Made by a program: the position numbers and the translations under genes
Shown: piece after piece, positions 45,464-56,834 of the stretch
How the letters are laid out: each line of letters starts with the position of its first letter
Numbering within the stretch: position 1 is the first letter of the stretch
The notes under the pieces: model-generated
Told to the model about the DNA's origin: nothing
Database searches by the model: none
What the model saw: only the letters and a program-made list of their open reading frames with translations
Source of the DNA: Moringa oleifera
Taxonomy: Eukaryota; Streptophyta; Magnoliopsida; Brassicales; Moringaceae
Direction of reading: 5' to 3'
Assembly: GCA_021397835.1 (NCBI GenBank)
Contig: JAJFZO010000896.1
Location: forward strand, 576,001 to 640,000
Length of the DNA: 64,000 bases

Positions 45464-45986
45464 TGTCAGACCCTGGAATCTAAGTGCCAAGGCAAAAACT
45501 CGTGAGTTAGATATGGGAACGAATATGAGAGACTTGATGAGAAATCAAGTTTCATACTCATAGTGGCGAGATACGCTAATGAGCTAGGAACATTGTGGAG
45601 CGAGGGATGAAGCACACAAACAGACCCACAAGCCCACTTAGAGGGAAAGCGGCAGAGATGCCTCAAGCAAGCACCAACACATACTGGTGCAAATATGTCC
45701 AGTGACGGGAACACAGGGTAGATTTCAGGAACTCAACTTGGCATAGATAGAAAATCCAGCAAGTGAAGATATTCCACAAAGAAAGGATATGGCTTTTGGC
45801 TAGAGGAGGATTAAGGCAATAGAAGGATAAGAAAAAGATGTTTATCCCGAAAGCCAAAGGAGATAAGGCTTGAGAAGAGTCCTGAACGGGAACCACCTCC
45901 TTAAGCATATCCAAATCGATTGAAAGCAGATAAGAAGGCTTGGAGAAGACTTAAAAAGAGATGAGATGCTTGACTCATGGAGAGTC
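45464..45986 (+). mobile_element. 3' LTR, first part (U4 element)
   Basis: TGTCAGACCC to CTCATGGAGAGTCCTT. Subfamily-A markers CATACTCATAGTGG and CACAGGGTAGATTT. It breaks inside the 48-bp minisatellite unit at AGTCCTT, which also occurs in the IGS (AAGTCCTTTGGGC), and continues as IGS. Confidence 0.9.
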
Positions 45987-47070
45987 CTTTAGGCTTGTAG
46001 AGAATGAGAAACACAAGGGAAAAACACTTGGAACATATCAGGAACCATTAGGGAACCAAGTGTTACTCCAACAAAAAATATAAATATCTAACAAAAACTT
46101 ATCCTTTGATGCTGTCCCTCAGTAAAGTACTGCCCAATGAGAGAGCGAGGGGAGCCGCGTCATAAGAACACTAGACAAGGGAGGCATGCCTTGGCAGCCC
46201 CAGCAGGCACGGCATGGGCAGCTTGCCCAGCTTGCTGTAGCGGTGGGTGCACCAGCCAGGCCACTAGCCCCTATCACTTGTCAGCCCCTTCGTCCCTAAC
46301 CCTCGACATGGTGCCCAGTGAGCAAGCGAAGGGAGCCGCATTGCACGGACCCTAGGCATGGGAGGCATGCTTCGGTAACCTTAAGCAGGCACGGCATGGG
46401 CTGCTTGCCCAGCGTACGGTGGCAGTGGGTGCACCAGCCAGGCCATGATCATCCTTCGTGAGCCAGCTTCCTCGCCTCTGCCCATTGGCTTACTACCTAG
46501 CGAGCGAGCCAGTAGAACCACGCGCATGGACCCTGGGCACGGGAGGCATGCATCGGCAGCCCCTAGTAGGCACCGCATGGGCTGGTTGCCCAGCGTGTGA
46601 CAGCGGTTGGTGCGCCAGCCAGGCCACGGTCATCCATCGCGAGCCAGCCCCCTCGTCCTTACCCCTCGACGTGGTGCCTAGCGAGCGTGCCAAGGGAGCC
46701 GCATCGCACGGACCTTGGGCATGGGAGGCATGCCTCGGCAGCCCCCACTAGGCATGGCATGGGTTGCTTGCCCAGTGTGTAGCAGTGGTGGGCGCGTCAG
46801 CCAGGCCACGGGCGCTCATCGTGTAGCCGCCCCCGCATCCCTTTCCCTCGATGTGATACCCAGCGAATGAGCCAGGGGAGCTGTGTCGCATGAACCCCAG
46901 GAACAGGTGGGATTCCTCGGCAGCTCCTAGTAGGGACGACATGGGCTGCTTGCCTAGTGTGCAGCAGCGGTGGGCGCACCAGCTAGACCACAAACGCCCA
47001 TTATGAGCCAACCCCCTCGTCCCTGTCCCTCGACATGGTGCCTAACGAGCGAGCCCAAGGGAGTCGCATC
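45987..47070 (+). repeat. IGS segment lying inside the 3' LTR (U4 element)
   Basis: Starts with the IGS segment that normally follows 26S (GGCTTGTAGAGAATGAGAAA), continues through AACAAAAACTTATCCTTTGA and then about 5 GC-rich subrepeats (46,131-47,070, with GAGGCATGC and GGCATGGGCTGCTTGCCC), and ends at GGGAGTCGCATC, where LTR sequence resumes with TTTTGGCACGAGC. It replaces about 200-300 bp of LTR, including the TATA box. Confidence 0.9.
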
Positions 47071-47165
47071 TTTTGGCACGAGCTTAAAATGTTGGGTTGG
47101 TTAGGTGGACACATCTAGCGCCATCACACTAGAGTTGCGCTGATCTCGCAATTGACGATGTGACA
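47071..47165 (+). mobile_element. 3' LTR, last 95 bp (U4 element)
   Basis: TTTTGGCACGAGCTTAAAAT to GACGATGTGACA. The terminal TGACA pairs with the TGTCA start as the LTR inverted repeat. The wording GGTTGGTTAGGTGGACAC is closer to the U2 and U5 LTRs than to this element's own 5' LTR (GGGCTGCCTAGGTGGACG), so this end may come from subfamily B. Confidence 0.88.
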
Positions 47166-47833
47166 CCTACTATGATGGTGATGGGTGACGGAGAATTAGG
47201 GTTCGATTTTGTAGAGGGAGCTTAAGAAACGGCTACCACATCCAAGAAGGTAATAGGCATGTAAATTACCTAATGCTAACACGAGGAGGTAGTGATAATA
47301 AATAACAATACCGGGCTCTTCGAGTTTGGTAATTAGAATGAGTACAATCTAAATCCCTTAACGAGGATCCATTGGAGGGCAAGTATGGTGCTAGCAGCTG
47401 CGGTAATTCTAGCTCCAATAGTGTATATTTAAGTTGTTGCAGTTAAAAAGTTCATAGTTAGACCTTGGGATGGGTTGGTCGATTCGCTTACGGTGTGCAT
47501 CGGTTGGCTCGTCCCTACTGTCGACGATGCGCTCATGGCCTTAATTGGCTGGGTCATGCCTCCGGTGCTATTACTTTGAAGAAATTAGAGTGCTTAGAGC
47601 AAGCCTACGCTCTGAATACATTAGCATGGGATAACATCATAGGATTTTGATCCTATTCTGTTGGCCTTCGGGATCAGAGTAATGATTAACAGGGACAGTC
47701 GGGGGCATTCGTATTTCATAGTCAGAGGTGAAATTCTTGGATTTATGAAAGACAGACAACTGCGAAAGCATTTGCCAATGATGTTTTCATCAATCAAGAA
47801 TGAAAGTTGGGAGCTCGAAGATGATCAAATACT

Positions 47834-47872
<39 letters not shown>

Positions 47873-48401
47873 ACGGATGTTGCTTTTAGGACTCCACTGA
47901 CACCTTATGAGAAATCGAAGTCTTTAGGTTCTGGGGGGAGTATGATTGTAAGGCTGAAACTTAAAGGAATTAATGAAAGGGCACCACCAAGAGCAGAGCG
48001 TGCGGCTTAATTTGACTCAACACGGAGAAACTTACCAGGTCTAGACATAGTAAGGATTGACATATTGAGAGCTCTTTCTTGATTCTATGGGTGGTGGTGC
48101 ATGGTCGTTCTTAGTTAGTGGAGCAATTTGTCTGGTTAATTCCATTAACGAACGAGACCTCAGCCTATTAACTAGCTACGTGGAGGTGACCCTTCGCGGT
48201 CAGCTTCCTAGAGGGACTATGGCCACTTAAGCCAACAAAGTTTGAGGCAACAGCAGGCCTATGATGCCCTTAGATGGTCTGGGCCACACGTGCGCTTCAC
48301 TAATGTATCCAATGGGTTTATAACCTTGGTCGACAAGTGCAGGTAATCTTTGAAATTTCATCATGATGGGGATTGATCATTGCAATTGTTGGTCTTCAAC
48401 A

Positions 48402-48432
<31 letters not shown>

Positions 48433-48631
48433 TGCGTTGACTATGATCCTACCCTTTGTACACACCGCCTGTCACTCCTACTGATTGAATGGTCTGGTGA
48501 AGTGTTCGGATCGCGACGTCGTGGGCGGTTCACCGCTCACGACATCGCGAGAAGTCTTCTGAACCTTATCATTTAAGGGAAGAGGAAGTCGTAACAAGGT
48601 TTTTCTAGGTGAACCTACGGAAGGATCATTG
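47166..48631 (+). rRNA. 18S rRNA, 3' part of the split gene (U4)
   Basis: Begins with the right CCTAC duplication and continues TATGATGGTGATGGGTGACG to the true 18S end GGAAGGATCATTG. No large deletions. Many transitions, e.g. GCTAGCAGCTGCGGTAATTC for GCCAGCAGCCGCGGTAATTC. Together with 42,390-42,733 it shows an originally complete 18S. Confidence 0.95.
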
Positions 48632-48878
48632 TCGAAAACTCACTCTGTGAAATGACCTGTGAACACGTTGTAAACACATCAGCGGGGCGGAGGGCTCTCG
48701 AGCCACTCGTCCCACCTTGCTCGGCAAGGGTGTGCGGGCTCACGCCCAAGCCCCTCGTCACGCGCAACAACAAAATCCACAGCACAGGATGCACCAAGGA
48801 ACTCGAATGAAAAAGCACACCCCAGTCGCCCTGATTTTGGTGCGCGACTGGCAGTCATGTTGTCCTTAAATGATGTAT
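48632..48878 (+). other. ITS1 (U4)
   Basis: About 247 bp, full length. GGATGCACCAAGGAACTCGA carries a G-to-A change in the conserved core. Confidence 0.9.
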
Positions 48879-49038
48879 AAAATGACTCTTGACAATGGAT
48901 ATCTTGGCTCTCGCATCGATGAAGAATGTAGCGAAATGCGATACCTGGAGTGAATTGTAGAATCCTATGAGCCATCGAGTCTTTGAACGCAGGTTACACC
49001 CACAGCCATCAAGCTAAGGGCACGTCTGCCTGGGTGTC
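48879..49038 (+). rRNA. 5.8S rRNA (U4, degenerate)
   Basis: About 160 nt. CGATGAAGAATGTAGCGAAA, GAATTGTAGAATCC and TTTGAACGCAGGTTACACCC all depart from the conserved plant motifs by transitions. Confidence 0.93.
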
Positions 49039-49259
49039 GAGCACCATCGGCCCCAACCACCCCGCATCCCTTCGGGGAGGGGAGGGACCATTGCGGGGCG
49101 AATGTTGGCCTCCTATGCACCTTCGGCTCGCAGTTAGCCTAAAAAACAGCCTCAAGTGATGCCGCGTCATGGCTTAGCGGTGGTAGAGAAAGCCTCGTGA
49201 TCTCTCGTGCGCGCGTCTTTCACTCACGGCTCACGAACCAAACGATCAATCGACCGAGA
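49039..49259 (+). other. ITS2 (U4)
   Basis: About 221 bp; ATCCCTTCGGGGAGGGGAGG and AATGTTGGCCTCCTATGCAC. Ends before ATGACCCCAGGTTAGGCAAG of 26S. Confidence 0.9.
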
Positions 49260-50704
49260 TATGACCCCAGGTTAGGCAAGACCACCCACTGAGTGTAAGC
49301 ATATCAATAAGTAGAGGAAAAGAAGCTAACAAGGATTCCTCTAGGAATGACGAGCGAACCAGGAAAAGCCAGCTTGAAAATCGTGCACCCTTGGCGCCTA
49401 AATTATAGTTTGGAGAAGCATCCTCAGCGATGGATCGAGGCCCATGTCCCCTGGAAAGGGGCACAAGAGAAGGTGAAAGCCTCGTCTCACCTGGACCCTG
49501 TCGCACCACGAGGCACTATCGACGAGTCAGGTTGTTGGGGAATGCAGACCTAATAGGGTGGTAAATTTCGTCAAAGGCTCAATACAAGCGAAAGACTGAT
49601 AGCGAACAAGTACCGTGAGAAAAAGATGAAAAGGACTTTGAGAAAAGAGTCAAAGAGTGCTTGAAATTGTTAGGAGGGAAGCGGATGGGGGCCAATGATA
49701 CACCTCAGTCGGATGTAGAACGGCCATGAGCCAGTCTGTCGGTCGACTCGGGGTGTGCACTGACATGGATCGCGATGGTGGCCCAAGCTCGAGCCTTTGA
49801 TGTGCTCGTAGAGACGTGATCGTTGAGATCTTAGCTGGCAGCATGCGCCATCGCGGTGGTGCTTCGGCAACTGCGTGCTCCCGGCATCAGCCAGCGGGCT
49901 CCCCATTCGACCCATCTTGAAACATGGACCAAGGAGTCTAACATGCATGCGAGTCAATGGGCGAGTAAAGTCGTAAGGCGCAAGGAAGCTGATTGGCGAG
50001 TTCCCTAGTTGGTGCACTGTCGACCGACCTCGATCTTTCAAGAAGGGTTCAAGTGCGAGCATCCCTATCAGGACTCGAAGGATGGTGAACTATCCTGAGT
50101 GGGGCGAAGCCAGAGGAAACTCTGGTGGAGGCCTGCAGCGATACTGACATGTAAATCGTTCATTTGACTTGGATATAGAGGCAAAAAACTAATCGAACCA
50201 TCTAGTAGCTGGTTCCCTCTAAAGTTTCTCTTAGGATAGCTGGAGCTCAGATGCGAGTTTTATCGAGTAAAGCCAATGATTAGAGGCATTGGACGCGCCA
50301 TGCCCTTGACCTATTCTCAAACTTTAAATAAGTAGTACAGGGCGATTGCCTCGTTGAGTCATCCCATGGAGTCGAGAGCTTCAAGTAGGCCATTTTTGGT
50401 AAGTAGAACTAGCAATACGGCATGAACCTGAAGCCGAGTTACGATGCCCAACTGCGTGCTAACCTACAACCCACAAAGGGTGTTGGTCGATTAAGACAGT
50501 AAGATGGTGGTCATGGAAGTGAAAATCTGCTAAGGAGTGCATAACAACTCACCTGCCGAATCAACTGGCCCCGAAAAATGGATGGCACTGAAGTGTGCGA
50601 CCTAGACCCGACCGTTGTGGCAAGGGCCAAGCCCCAATGAGTAGGAAGGCGCGGTGGTCGCCGTAAAACCCGGGCCATGAGCTCGGGCGAAGTAGTCATC
50701 AGTG

Positions 50705-50736
<32 letters not shown>

Positions 50737-51509
50737 AAGAACTTTGAAGGCCAAAAAAAAGAAAGGTTCCATGTGAATGGCAGTTGCACATGGGTTAGTC
50801 GATCCTAAGAGACGGGGGAAGCCTGTCGAATAGCGCCTTGGCGCGAGCTTCGAAAAGGGATCCGGTTAAAATTTTGGAACTGAGACGTGGCGGTTGACGG
50901 TAATGTTAGGGAGTCTGGAGACGTCGGCGGGGACCTCGAAAAGAGTTATCTTTTCTATTTAACAGCCTGCCCACCTTGGAAACAGCTCAGCCGGGGGTAG
51001 GGTCCAGCGGCTGGAAGAGCACCGCACGTTGCATGGTGTCTAGTGCGCCCCTGGTAGCCCTTGAAAATCCGAAGGATTGAGTGCCTCCCATTCCCAATCG
51101 TACTTATAACCACGTTAAGTCTCCAACGTGAACAGCCGCTGGTTGATGGAATAATGTAAGCAAGGGAAGTCGGCAAAATAGATATGTAACCTCGGGAAAA
51201 GGATTGGCTCTGAGGGCCGGGAACGGGGGTCCCAGTCCTAAACCTGTCGACTGTTGATGGACTGCTCGAGCTACTCCTACGGTAAGAGAGGGTCACCACG
51301 TGCTGGCAGGGGGACTAGGAACGGTTCCTTCGAAGGCCTTCACCAGGCATCGAACAGCCAACTCAGAACTAGACGAACAAGGGGAAACCGATTGTTTAAT
51401 TAACAAAGCATTGCGACGGTCTCTGCGAATGCTTATGCAATGTGATTTCCACCCGATGCTTTGAAAGTCAAAGTGATGAATTCAACCAAGCGCGGGTAAA
51501 CAGTGGGAA

Positions 51510-51543
<34 letters not shown>

Positions 51544-51552
51544 ATCATCTAT

Positions 51553-51587
<35 letters not shown>

Positions 51588-51600
51588 ATTGTCCTTATCG

Positions 51601-51638
<38 letters not shown>

Positions 51639-52681
51639 CAGAATCAACAGGGAAAGAAGACCCTGTTGAGCTTGACTCCAATATGACTTTGTGAAATGAC
51701 TTGAGAGGTGTAGGATAAGTGGGAGTCGAAAATGGCGAAAGTGAAATACCATTACTTTTAATGTTATTTTACTTATTCCTTGAATCCAAGGCAGGGCATC
51801 GCCCCTCTTTTTGGACCCAAGGTTGGCTTTAGCCGATCGATCCAGGTGGAAGACGTTGTCAGGTGGGGAGTTTGGCTGGGGCGGCACATCTGTTAAAAGA
51901 TAATGCAGGTGTCCTAAGATGAGCTCAACGAGAACAAAAATCTCGTGTGGAACAAAAAGGTAAAAGCTCGTTTGTTTCTGATTTCTAATACAAATATGAA
52001 CCGTAAAAGCGTGGCCTATCAATCCTTTAGACCTTCGAATTTGAAGCTAGAGGTGTTAGAAAAGTTACCACAGGGATAACTCGCTTGTGGCAGCCAAGTG
52101 TTCATAGCGACGTTGCTTTTTGTTCCTTCGATGTCAGCTCTTCCTATCATTGTGATGCAGAATTCACGAAGTGTTAGGTTGTTCACCCACCAATAGGGAA
52201 CGTGAGCTGGGTTTAGACCATCGTTAGACAGGTTAGTTTTACCCTACTAATGCCTACATCATGATAGTAATTCAACCTAGTACGAAAGGAACCGTTGATT
52301 CGCACAATTGGTCATCGCACTTGGTTGAAAAGCCAGTGGCGCGAAGCTACCGTGCGCTGGATGATGACTGAACGCCTCTAAGTCAAAACCTGGGCTAGAA
52401 GCAATGCATGCGCCCGTCGACCAATTTTTGACCTGCTGTATGATGACTGAACGCCTCTAAGTCAAAACCTGGGCTAGAAGCAATGCATGCGCCCGTCGAC
52501 CAATTTTTGACCTGCTGTAGGGGCCTCCTGGCCCCCAAAGGCACGTGCCATTGGCCAAGCCCGCGTGGCGGAGGAGCTTCATTTGTAGATGACATAAATA
52601 TGTGACGGGGTATTGTAAGTGGCAGAGTGGCCTTGCTACCATGATCCATTGAGATTCAACCCTTTGTGGCTTCGATTCGTC
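49260..52681 (+). rRNA. 26S rRNA, near full length (U4, degenerate)
   Basis: About 3.42 kb, from ATGACCCCAGGTTAGGC to CAACCCTTTGTGGCTTCG. It includes an exact 79-bp duplication (52,362-52,519) and lacks about 50 bp after GGAGGAGCTTCAT at 52,580 (normally GGGCTGCCTTGAAGTGTGAT and more). The 3' end variant is shared with U1. Together with U0 it gives two near-complete 26S copies for comparison. Confidence 0.93.
52362..52519 (+). repeat. Exact 79-bp tandem duplication in 26S
   Basis: 52,362-52,440 and 52,441-52,519 appear identical by eye (TGATGACTGAACGCCTCTAA ... GACCTGCTGTA). The other 26S copies have one. Lack of differences shows a recent event or an assembly effect. Confidence 0.93.
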
Positions 52682-52930
52682 CCTCCCCCCCCTCTCGAGC
52701 CCCCATAATAATTATCCCTCTCTTTTTGATAATCAATGCCCCGAGGTCTGAAATGTCCCTCAAGATAATGACCTGGAAAAAGAAGCAAGTCCTTTGGGCT
52801 TGCAGAGAATGAGAAACACAAGGGAAAAACACTTGAAAACATATCGGGAAGCATTGGGGAACCAAGTGTCACTCCAACAAAAAAATGTATATCTAACAGA
52901 AACTTGTCCCTCGATGCTGTCCCTCGGTAA
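52682..52930 (+). other. IGS unique segment after 26S (U4)
   Basis: C-rich start, CCCCCATAATAATTATCCCT and TTTTTGATAATCAATGCC shared with U1, then GGCTTGCAGAGAATGAGAAA and ACACTTGAAAACATATCGGG. No gene is seen. Confidence 0.78.
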
Positions 52931-54480
52931 AAAACTACCCAGTGAGCGAGCCAGGGGATCAGTGTCACATGGACAGTGGCCAAGGAAGGCATGCCTTGGC
53001 AGCCCCTAGCAGGCACGGCATGGGCCAAGTGCCCAGAGTGGGGCAGTGGTGGGGGCGCCAGCCAGGCCACGGGCGCCCACTGCGAGCTAGCCCCTCGTCC
53101 CTGCCCCTCGACATGGGACCCAAGAAGCGACCCAGGGGAGCTGCGTCACATGGACGCTTGGCATGGGAGGCATGCCTAGGCCGCCCCCAGCAGGCACGGC
53201 GTGGGCTGCTTGCCCAGCGTGCGGCAGCGGTGGGCGCACAAGCCAGGCCACGGGCGCCCATCGCGAGCCACTCCCCTCGTCCTTGCCCCCTCGACATGGT
53301 GTCCAGCAAGTGATCCAGGGGAGCCGCCTTGCATGGACCTTGGGGAGGGGAGGCATGCCTTGGAAACCTCCAGCAGGTACGGCATGGCCAGCTTACCCCG
53401 TGTGCGGTAGCGGTGGGCGCACCAGGAAGGCCACAGGAACCCATCGCGAGCCGGCCCTCTTGTCTCTGCCCCTCAACATGGGGCCCAGTGAGCGAGCCAG
53501 GGGAGCCATATTGCACAGACCCTCAGCATGGGAAGTATGCCTTGGCAGCCCCCAGCAGGCACGGCACGGGCTGCTTGCCCTGCATGCCGTAGCAGTGAGC
53601 GCACTAGCCAGCCACGGACGCCCATCGTGAGCCAGCCCTCTCGTCCCTGCCCCACGACATGGTGGCCAGTGAGAGAGCCAGTGGAGCCGCGTTGCATGGA
53701 CACTGGCATGGGAGGCATGCCTTGGCAGCCCCCAACAGGCACAGCATGGGCTGCTTGCCCAGAGTGCAGCAGCGGTGGGGGCACAAACTAGGCCACGGGC
53801 GCCCATCGCGAGCCAGCCCCCTAGTCCTTGCCCCTTGACATGGTGCCCAGCAAGCGATCCAGGGGTGCCACATCGCATAGACCTGGGACAAGGGAGGCAT
53901 GCCTCAGCAGCCTCCAGTAGGCATGGCCTGAACGGCTTGCCCAGCGTGCAGCAGCGGTGCACGCACAAGGCAGGCCATGGGTGCCCATCACGAGCTAGCC
54001 CCCTCACCCTTGCCCCTCGACATGGTGCCCAGCGAGCGATCCAGGGGAGCCGCGTCGCATGGACCCTTGGCATGGGAGGCATGCCTCAGCAGCCCCCAGC
54101 AGGCACAGCTTGAGGGGCTTGCCCAAAGTGCAGCAGCAGTGGGCGCACCAGCCAGGCCACGGGCGCCCATCGCGAGCCAGCCCCCTCGTCCCTGCCCCTC
54201 AACATGGTGCCCAGCGAGCGACCCAGGGAAACCGCATCGCACGGACCTTGGGCTCGGGAGGCATGCCTCGACAGCCCCTAACATGCACGGCATGGGTGGC
54301 TCGCCCAATGTGTGGTAGTGGTAGGCGTGCAAGCCAGGCCACAGGCGCCCATCGCAAGCTAGCCCCCTCATCCCAGCCCCTCGACATGGTGCCCAGCGTG
54401 TGAGCCAGGGGTGCCACAGCAGTCCCCAGCTGGCACGGCGCCAGCCTTGCCAGGGGCGCCCCACGCGAGCCAGCTGCGAG
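52931..54480 (+). repeat. IGS GC-rich subrepeat array, about 8 copies (U4)
   Basis: 182-bp monomers as elsewhere. The first monomer has CACATGGACAGTGG, GGAAGGCATGCC and GGGCCAAGTGCCC, as does the first monomer of the U1 array, although that array is nearly three times longer. Confidence 0.92.
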
Positions 54481-55004
54481 CATGCTGTGAGGCTCGGCAC
54501 GTGTTGTGCGCATTGATTTTATGAGCAAGCTGGGCTTGGCCGTGTCACCTGGCTATGATGGACACTGTAGGCAGCCATGGGGTGGCTGGAGGTGCGCTGG
54601 ACAGGGCAGCCAGCATGCACCTTGGGCCAGGCAGAGGCACAGATGCCCCAGCCTGATGGCCGCAATGCCCAGTTGCGAAATTGGTGTGAATTAATGGTCT
54701 TCTCTTCACAAAATTTGTCCCGAAATGACTCAAATAAATCGTGTAATTAATGAGGAGTCTGCCCCTGATGTTTGGGATCATTTCGACTCATGGGCTGTTT
54801 TTGATGATTTCTTCAATTTTCGGCTATTGAGCATTCATTAAAAAACTTTAGTGCCCAGAAAATTTTGACATTTTTTCTGGTGGTAGATATGATTATTGTC
54901 CATTTATGTACAAAATTTCAGCTCAAAAGTCCAAGTAAATAATTTTTTAAACCCATTATGATGGCTCAAATATATTGATGTTTCCTCCTACTGGGAGTGA
55001 AATT
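54481..55004 (+). other. IGS unique segment upstream of the Pol I start (U4)
   Basis: Contains all conserved blocks: CAGCCATGGGGTGGCTGG, TGGTCTTCTCTTCAC, AGGAGTCTGCCCCTGA, TTTGGGATCATTTCGACTCA. AT-rich 3' part. No gene is seen. Confidence 0.75.
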
Positions 55005-55035
55005 TCATTTAAGACTCTTTAGGGGGGAGATGGTC
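55005..55035 (+). promoter_or_regulatory. Candidate Pol I promoter / start site (U4)
   Basis: TTCATTTAAGACTCTTTAGG with an intact run of six G, followed by AGATGGTCACCTAGC. The inferred +1 is the A at 55,021. Confidence 0.5.
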
Positions 55036-56488
55036 ACCTAGCTTGCTGGGTGCCAACGGGCCATGAATGCACCCCCCCTGCCCATCCCACGTGGGAAGGC
55101 GCAGGGCTTGGGGAACCCAGCGCGCATGGCATGGGCAGGGCTTTGCTGCCTTGCCCATCCAGCCAGTGGTGTGTGGCTGTGGTGGCCACCACCGCCGGTA
55201 GGCAGGCGGCCGGTGACATTGGCCAAAGAGTGTGGGATGCCCGATCAATAGCCAACAGAGTGGGGAAAACATGGAAAACAAAATCCACTAAATCATGGGA
55301 TAATGAGCTGGGATGTGGCTAGACAAGCTTGATGGTGTGGGCGGCGAAGCCAACAATGATGCATGCTACGCGAGGGCTAAATCGCTGGGGGAATTTCGAG
55401 CTTGAGGACTACTTCGTCGCAGGCCCTCAAGGTGGCAGACACGGGGATGGATCCTGATGCTCAGGCTTGCCTAGGCGTACTCATTGCGCAGCGCGATCAA
55501 CGACACAATCATCAGCCGTTAGCATCGAGCGAGCCACACGGCCTGCCTGGGCACGGCTTGACACCCCTACTGCCAAGGCCTTATCGGTGGGAAGATTGTC
55601 GGAAACAAAATCTGCTAAATCGTGGGACAATGAGTTATGATATGGCTAGACAAGCACAACAGTGTGGGCGGAAAGCCAACGATGATGCACGCTATGCGAG
55701 GGCCAAATCACTGGGGGATTTTGAGCATGTGGAGTGCTTCATCGCGGGCCCTTGAGGCGACGGACACGGGGTTGGATCCCGATGCTCAGGCTTGCCGAGG
55801 TGGACTCGTTGTGCAGCGCGATCGACGACACAATCATCGGCCGTTAGCATCGAGCGAGCCACACGGCCAGCCTGGGCACCGCGTGACACTCCCACTGCCA
55901 AGGCCTCATTGATGGTCCCTTGCAATCGAAGAATTGTCCCTTGCTATCAAAACAATTTCATGCTTAGTGGCTTGGGTGTGGCGGCACTTGACGACCTGCA
56001 TGATCGATGGGCCTTTTGCTTATCGGCTTGCAGCTCGTTTGGTGCTGTTGCTGCCCATTTGTACGCGCGGCATGAGAGTGGTGATCTAGTCGTGCACATT
56101 GGCAGGCTCCATGCTCCCGCATCGAACTGTTGGCTAGCGCGTCACTTTAAGCTCGACCCTGAGCCATACGTTGGCTTTTCATGGGTGATATCGGGACCTT
56201 GTGTTGTGTGCCTTCACAAACGAAATTCGGCATGGGTGGAAACCTAAGCCGCGCCTCATGCTCCAAGTGTGACGTGCTTCGGCCTGCAGCTGCTTTGGCA
56301 CACGGGCGCTCGGTCGTCCCCTCGAGTGCGAAAAGTGTTGCGACAAGGGTGGCCTCGGCCTCTGCCTGTCTAAGCGAAAGCATTTGTCCCTTGTCCCATC
56401 GATTTTGAATGATGACCGTGATAGCTTTGGCCTCAGCGAGCCTTGTGGCACGCTTTGGTCCTAGTTGGCACGGTGTCTTGAAGGATGC
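55021..56488 (+). other. 5' external transcribed spacer (before U5 18S)
   Basis: About 1.47 kb with two 327-bp blocks. A deletion near 56,230 removes about 70 bp (the region with the CACCATGTCCCTCGCGGGCA motif of other copies). Ends at GGATGCTACCTGATTGATCC. Confidence 0.85.
55298..55930 (+). repeat. 327-bp tandem duplication in the 5' ETS (two copies)
   Basis: Copies start at GGATAATGAGCTGGGATG (55,298) and GGACAATGAGTTATGATA (55,625), 327 bp apart, as in the ETS before U2. Confidence 0.87.
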
Positions 56489-56834
56489 TACCTGATTGAT
56501 CCTGCTAGTAGCCATATGCTTGTCTCAAAGATTAAGCCATGCATTTGTAAATATGAACTAATTCAGACTGTAAAACTACGAATGGCTCATTAAATTCGTT
56601 ATAGTTTGTTTGATGGCACATACTACTCGGATAAACGTAGTAATTCTAGAGCTAATACGTGCAACAAACCCCAACTTCTAGAAGGGGCGCATTCATTAGA
56701 TAAAAGGTCGATGCAGGCTTCGCCCGTTGCTCAGATGATTCATGATAACTCGACAGATCACAAGGCAATCATGCTGGCGATGCATCATTCAGATTTCTAC
56801 CCTATCAACGTTTAATGATAGTATAGATGCCTAC
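56489..56834 (+). rRNA. 18S rRNA, 5' fragment interrupted by a retrotransposon (U5)
   Basis: 346 nt from TACCTGATTGATCCTGCTAG to ATAGATGCCTAC, then TGTTAGACCG of the LTR. CCTAC at 56,830-56,834 is the target-site copy. The rest of the ribosomal unit is missing; the element runs into a new 5' ETS. Confidence 0.95.

Larger units (their letters stand above)
42734..47165 (+). mobile_element. Internally deleted chromodomain LTR retrotransposon in 18S (subfamily A, U4)
   Basis: About 4.43 kb between CCTAC duplications: 5' LTR, primer site, gag, remains of protease/RT start, integrase tail plus chromodomain, polypurine tract and a 3' LTR interrupted by about 1.08 kb of IGS. Most of protease, RT, RNase H and integrase core (more than 2 kb relative to the U2 element) is missing, so it could only have moved with help. 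Subfamily-A LTR features link it with U1. Confidence 0.93.

Noticed and set aside
42390..48631. Functional 18S gene with a removable insert
   Set aside because: The joined parts have full length, but transitions hit highly conserved positions (for example in the GCCAGCAGCCGCGG region) and the element is not an intron.
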